64,000 nt of DNA, taken from the NCBI GenBank assembly GCA_016794465.1, contig JAEUKA010000037.1, positions 1-64,000 of the forward strand. The letters run 5' to 3'. The notes beneath the pieces are model-generated. The model ran no database searches, was not told the DNA's origin, and saw nothing but the letters and a program-made list of their open reading frames with translations. A program made the position numbers and the translations under genes. This document shows, piece after piece, positions 60,767 through 64,000 of the stretch. How positions within the stretch are numbered: position 1 is the first letter of the stretch; each line of letters starts with the position of its first letter. This DNA comes from Myxococcales bacterium. GTDB lineage: Bacteria; Myxococcota_A; Polyangia; Palsa-1104; JAEUJZ01.

Positions 60767-62116
60767 ATGGCTGGCATTTTCAAGGCGTATGACATCCGTG
60801 GCACCTATCCCGTCGAGCTAAATGAGCAGTTAGCAGCTCGAATTGGCGCGGCCACGGTGCAGGTTCTCGGCGCCAAGCGCGTCATCGTCGGTCGTGACAT
60901 GCGACAGAGCGGCCCGAGCCTGCGACACGCACTCATCGAGGCGATCTTGGCCAGCGGCTGCGACGTGATCGACATCGGCGAGGTCGGCACGCCACAGCTC
61001 TATTACGCGGTCGCGACCCTCGGCGCCGACGCCGGCATCATGATCACCGCCAGTCACAACCCGGCCCGCTACAACGGCTTCAAGCTGTGCGGCAAGGGCG
61101 CGACACCAGTCAGCTACGACACCGGCATTGCTGACATCGAGCGCTTGGCGAGAAGCGAGGCCCCGCTTGTCCCCGCCAGCACGTCCGGTCAGCTCGAAGA
61201 GCGCAGCGTCCTTGCCGACTATCACCGCTTTTTGCTCAGCTTGGTGCCACCGTGTAAGCCGTTCAAGCTGGTGATCGACACCGGCAACGGCATGATGGGC
61301 GCGGTGCTGCCGAACCTGCTGGCGAGTCTGCCCTGTCAGGTGACGCCGCTTTTCTTTGAAGTCGACGGGAGCTTTCCGAATCACGAGCCGAACCCGCTCG
61401 ATCCGCGCAACATGCGCGACCTGCAGGCCAAGGTGCGCGAGGTCGGTGCCGACGTGGGCATTGCCTTCGATGGCGACGGCGATCGTGCGATGTTCGTCGA
61501 CGAGCGGGGCGAGCTGGCACCGTGCGATCAGGTGACGGCGCTGCTGGCCGAGGAGTTTTTGGCGCGCGAGCCCGGCGGCACGATCATCTATGACCTGCGC
61601 TCGTCCTGGGTGGTGCGCGATCAGATCCTGGCGCACGGTGGCAAGCCACTGGAGAGCCGCGTCGGTCACAGCTTCATCAAGCGCAGCATGCGACAGACCC
61701 AGGCGATCTTCGCCGGAGAGCTGTCGGGCCATTTCTACTTCCGCGACGCTTTTTATACCGACAATGCCGAGCTGGCGATGCTGTGGCTGCTCGCGGTGCT
61801 CAGCCAGCGAGGCCGACCGCTCAGTGAGGTGCTGCGACCGTTGGCGCGTTACTTTGCGACGGGAGAGCTGAACTTTGTGGTCGCTGACAAGGACGCTTGT
61901 CTGCGGCGGCTTGAAGGCGCGTTTCCCGGTGCCGAGGTGGCGTGGCTCGACGGCATTACGATTCGGCTCGCCGACTGGTGGTGCAACGTTCGACCGAGCA
62001 ACACCGAGCCGGTGCTGCGGCTCAACCTGGAAGCCCGGACAGCGGCGCTGCGGGACCAGATGCGGCACGAGGTCGAACAGCTCATTGGTGGCCAGTCCGC
62101 CGAAGCGCATCACTAG
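60767..62116 (+). CDS. Phosphomannomutase/phosphoglucomutase
   Basis: A 449-residue alpha-D-phosphohexomutase that moves phosphate between C6 and C1 of mannose or glucose. Motifs are KAYDIRGTYP, the phosphoserine loop TASHNP (Ser96), the metal loop DGDGDR (Asp235, 237, 239), the sugar-specificity GELSGH and the phosphate-binding RPSNTEP. GELSGH is usual for dual-specificity PMM/PGM enzymes such as AlgC. AAGGA about seven bases upstream supports the ATG. hypA begins three bases after its stop. Confidence 0.95.
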   Translation: MAGIFKAYDIRGTYPVELNEQLAARIGAATVQVLGAKRVIVGRDMRQSGPSLRHALIEAILASGCDVIDIGEVGTPQLYYAVATLGADAGIMITASHNPARYNGFKLCGKGATPVSYDTGIADIERLARSEAPLVPASTSGQLEERSVLADYHRFLLSLVPPCKPFKLVIDTGNGMMGAVLPNLLASLPCQVTPLFFEVDGSFPNHEPNPLDPRNMRDLQAKVREVGADVGIAFDGDGDRAMFVDERGELAPCDQVTALLAEEFLAREPGGTIIYDLRSSWVVRDQILAHGGKPLESRVGHSFIKRSMRQTQAIFAGELSGHFYFRDAFYTDNAELAMLWLLAVLSQRGRPLSEVLRPLARYFATGELNFVVADKDACLRRLEGAFPGAEVAWLDGITIRLADWWCNVRPSNTEPVLRLNLEARTAALRDQMRHEVEQLIGGQSAEAHH

Positions 62117-62119
62117 TCC

Positions 62120-62461
62120 ATGCACGAGCTGGCGGTGGCACAGCGACTGGTGGCGATGATCGTCGAGGAAGCGGTGCGCTCCCAGGCTCACAAGATCGAG
62201 CGGGTGCGGCTTCGGCTCGGCCACTTGTCCCACGTCGAGCCATCGTCGCTGGAGCTTTCTTTTGCTGCGGCCAGTCGTGGCACCCTCGCCGACGGTGCTG
62301 AGCTGCAAATCGAGCGTACCAGCGGCGCGGCGCGCTGCCTTTTGTGTGGTGCGCAGACAGTGGTGGCCAGGCACGGCGCGGCCTGTTCAGCATGTGGTGA
62401 GTGTGCGCTGCTCGTCGAGGGTGGCGAAGAGCTGCGCCTCGTCAGCCTGGAGGTCAGCTAG
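62120..62461 (+). CDS. hypA: Hydrogenase nickel incorporation protein HypA
   Basis: HypA delivers nickel to the large subunit of [NiFe]-hydrogenase. The 113-residue protein has the N-terminal Met-His-Glu nickel site (His2) and a zinc site of two CxxC pairs (Cys73/76 and Cys89/92), as in all HypA. It follows the phosphomannomutase gene by three bases and precedes hypB by two, so it is in one transcript. No hydrogenase subunit genes lie within the window. Confidence 0.95.
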   Translation: MHELAVAQRLVAMIVEEAVRSQAHKIERVRLRLGHLSHVEPSSLELSFAAASRGTLADGAELQIERTSGAARCLLCGAQTVVARHGAACSACGECALLVEGGEELRLVSLEVS

Positions 62462-62463
62462 CC

Positions 62464-63300
62464 ATGTGCGCCATCTGTGGCTGTAGCGGCACTGTCGACG
62501 CAGGTCATGTATCCGACGAGGACGCACACCAACATCAGCCAGGACACGGGCACGAGCCAGGACCTGAGCACGAGCACGAGCACGTCCACGCAGATGGGTC
62601 GGTGACTCGGCATCGCCACAGTCACTCGCTGCTCACTCGGCGCACCATCGAGGTCGAGCGCGATCTGCTCGCCGACAACGATGCGGTGGCGACGGACAAT
62701 CGGCGGCAGTTTGCGGCGATGCGGACGCTGGTGCTGAACCTGATGTCGAGCCCGGGCTCGGGGAAGACGACGCTACTCGAACAGACACTGCTCCGTCTGC
62801 GACGGGATGTGCCGATGCCAGTGGCGGTGATTGAGGGCGATCAGCAGACCTCTCTCGACGCAGAGCGGATACGCAAGACCGGTGTACCGGCGGTGCAGGT
62901 CAATACCGGCAAGGCCTGTCACCTCGACGCGCTGATGGTGAAGCGAGCGCTGACGGAGCTGCCCCCGCTGCGCGACGGACTGCTGCTGATCGAAAACGTC
63001 GGCAACTTGGTCTGTCCGGCAGGCTTTGATCTCGGGGAGCAGCGACGGGTCGTGATTGCATCGGTGACTGAGGGTGAAGACAAGCCGCTCAAGTACCCGG
63101 GCATGTTTGCGCATGCGGACCTTGTCGTCGTCAGCAAGATCGATCTTTTGCCCTACCTCGACTTCGACGGAGATCGCTTCGCCCGCTATGCCGAGCAGGT
63201 GCGACCGGGCGTCGAGCTGCTGTGGCTGTCGGCGCGGACTGGTGACGGCATGGCGGCGTGGCTTGCGTGGCTTCGGCAGCAGCGCTCGTCGCTGGGATAG
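62464..63300 (+). CDS. hypB: Hydrogenase nickel incorporation GTPase HypB
   Basis: A 278-residue SIMIBI GTPase working with HypA. The N-terminus has CAICGCS, the high-affinity nickel CxxCGC motif, followed by a His-rich stretch with about 15 His within residues 20-55, a nickel store. The GTPase core has the P-loop SSPGSGKTT, EGDQQTSLDAERI, ENVGNLVCPAGFDLG and SKIDLLPY (G4). ATG 62464 was chosen because the CxxCGC motif is N-terminal in the family; upstream codons are within hypA. hypF follows three bases later. Confidence 0.96.
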   Translation: MCAICGCSGTVDAGHVSDEDAHQHQPGHGHEPGPEHEHEHVHADGSVTRHRHSHSLLTRRTIEVERDLLADNDAVATDNRRQFAAMRTLVLNLMSSPGSGKTTLLEQTLLRLRRDVPMPVAVIEGDQQTSLDAERIRKTGVPAVQVNTGKACHLDALMVKRALTELPPLRDGLLLIENVGNLVCPAGFDLGEQRRVVIASVTEGEDKPLKYPGMFAHADLVVVSKIDLLPYLDFDGDRFARYAEQVRPGVELLWLSARTGDGMAAWLAWLRQQRSSLG

Positions 63301-63303
63301 GCC

Positions 63304-64000
63304 ATGACCGAGCGACTGCGGATATCGGTCCGAGGACTGGTCCAAGGCGTCGGCTTTCGGCCCTATGTTCATCAGCTGGCGACGCGACGGGGACTGTTCG
63401 GCTTTGTCCACAACGATGCGCACGGCGTCGTCATCGAGGTGCAGGGCGAGCAGCTAGCAGCTTTTGTGAGCGAGCTGCGCAATGAGCCGCCCACTCGGTC
63501 ACGCATCGAGTCGCTGGAGATCGCCGCGATTCCGACGCAGCAAGCAGAGTCGAGCTTTGTGATCCGCAGCAGCCCGCCGAGTGACCCGTCGCAGACGGTG
63601 ATTGGACCGGATCTTGCGCCATGTGAAGACTGTTTGGCCGAGATCTGCTCGCCGGCTGCGCGACGCTACCTGTATCCGTTTGCCAACTGCTGCCACTGTG
63701 GACCGCGCTTTGCCATTACCCGCGCGCTGCCGTATGACCGGGCTCGGACCACGCTCGCCGATTTTCCGCTCTGTGCGGCCTGCGCGGCGGAGTATCACGA
63801 TCCGCTCAACCGACGCTTTCATGCCCAGCCGATGGCCTGTCCCGACTGCGGACCGCGTCTAAGCCAGCCCCTTTCGGTGGTGATCGAGCGACTGCGCGAC
63901 GGGCAGATCGTGGCGCTCAAAGGCGTCGGCGGCTTTCACTTGCTGTGCGATGCGACGAGCGAGGCGGCGGTAAAAAGGCTGCGCGATCGCAAGCAGCGCC
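63304..64000 (+). CDS. hypF: Carbamoyltransferase HypF (5' part; truncated by window end)
   Basis: HypF makes the cyanide ligands of [NiFe]-hydrogenase from carbamoyl phosphate. The first 232 codons are present. They show the acylphosphatase domain (SVRGLVQGVGFRPYVHQLA), then the zinc-finger pairs APCEDC, CCHCGP, PLCAAC and MACPDCGP, and the start of the YrdC-like domain (LRDGQIVALKGVGGFHLLCD). The reading frame is open to base 64000; the carbamoyltransferase domain lies outside. The start is three bases after hypB. Confidence 0.95.
   Translation, partial: MTERLRISVRGLVQGVGFRPYVHQLATRRGLFGFVHNDAHGVVIEVQGEQLAAFVSELRNEPPTRSRIESLEIAAIPTQQAESSFVIRSSPPSDPSQTVIGPDLAPCEDCLAEICSPAARRYLYPFANCCHCGPRFAITRALPYDRARTTLADFPLCAACAAEYHDPLNRRFHAQPMACPDCGPRLSQPLSVVIERLRDGQIVALKGVGGFHLLCDATSEAAVKRLRDRKQR

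Overview
The window is a 64 kb, high-GC, densely coded chromosomal segment. I find no rRNA, tRNA, insertion sequence, phage gene or CRISPR array. Several features point to a myxobacterium-like organism (Myxococcota, Polyangia-type): a ferrochelatase with an internal cysteine cluster, a TIGR04551-like outer-membrane protein, an FHA/TonB protein of the AgmX/PglI C-terminal type next to a giant TPR protein, an Oar-like TonB-dependent receptor, and a eukaryote-style Ser/Thr kinase. This placement is inferred from protein resemblance only.

Layout. 1-5.7 kb: tail of an unseen gene, an outer-membrane beta-barrel, a clear terminator, aldehyde dehydrogenase and folD, an exported phosphatase, and a metallophosphoesterase. 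5.7-13.3 kb: two lipoproteins, a nitroreductase, a UbiA-type prenyl transferase followed by hemH, an FHA-GAF-adenylate cyclase, and a porin-like protein. 13.7-16.2 kb: ctaA-ctaB with a small membrane protein and a thioredoxin-like [2Fe-2S] ferredoxin (heme A branch). 16.2-25.5 kb: an exported TldD-type protease overlapping an M18 aminopeptidase, valS, a VanW protein, and a DUF4105/Lnb-like membrane protein. 25.5-29.7 kb: an acyltransferase-like membrane protein, then xerC-hslV-hslU joined by ATGA overlaps. 29.7-35.6 kb: a shortened YgfK-like iron-sulfur protein, a 1,192-residue HEAT-like protein, and a 50-residue very basic protein. 35.7-39.9 kb: a sigma-type GST, a CBM9-like lipoprotein, a MobB-coiled-coil fusion with an internal start, and an HSDL2-like SDR.

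39.9-48.8 kb is the most system-like region. It is a tightly packed four-gene operon encoding a periplasmic protein, a 2,064-residue TPR protein, a short Ala/Lys-repeat protein, and a transmembrane FHA/TonB protein. It resembles parts of the Glt (gliding) and Nfs (spore coat) trans-envelope machines of Myxococcus xanthus, but no motor genes lie in the window. 48.9-55.5 kb: a membrane protein, an M1 peptidase and an Oar-like receptor behind a structured leader. 55.5-59.5 kb: ADP-ribosylglycohydrolase, a four-CBS protein and a Ser/Thr kinase with a long xxDK-repeat tail. 59.7-64 kb: a periplasmic protein, phosphomannomutase, and hypA-hypB-hypF (NiFe-hydrogenase maturation), with hypF running off the end.

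Unusual sequence structures include an 11-bp x5 tandem array that reads as linked four-codon mini-ORFs ahead of the SDR gene, a 10-bp-arm palindrome covering the ygfK-like start codon, 41/42-bp tandem repeats after the 50-residue gene, and a hairpin plus T-run in the Oar-like leader. Starts were moved from the longest ORF wherever a ribosome site, signal peptide or family N-terminus argued for it.
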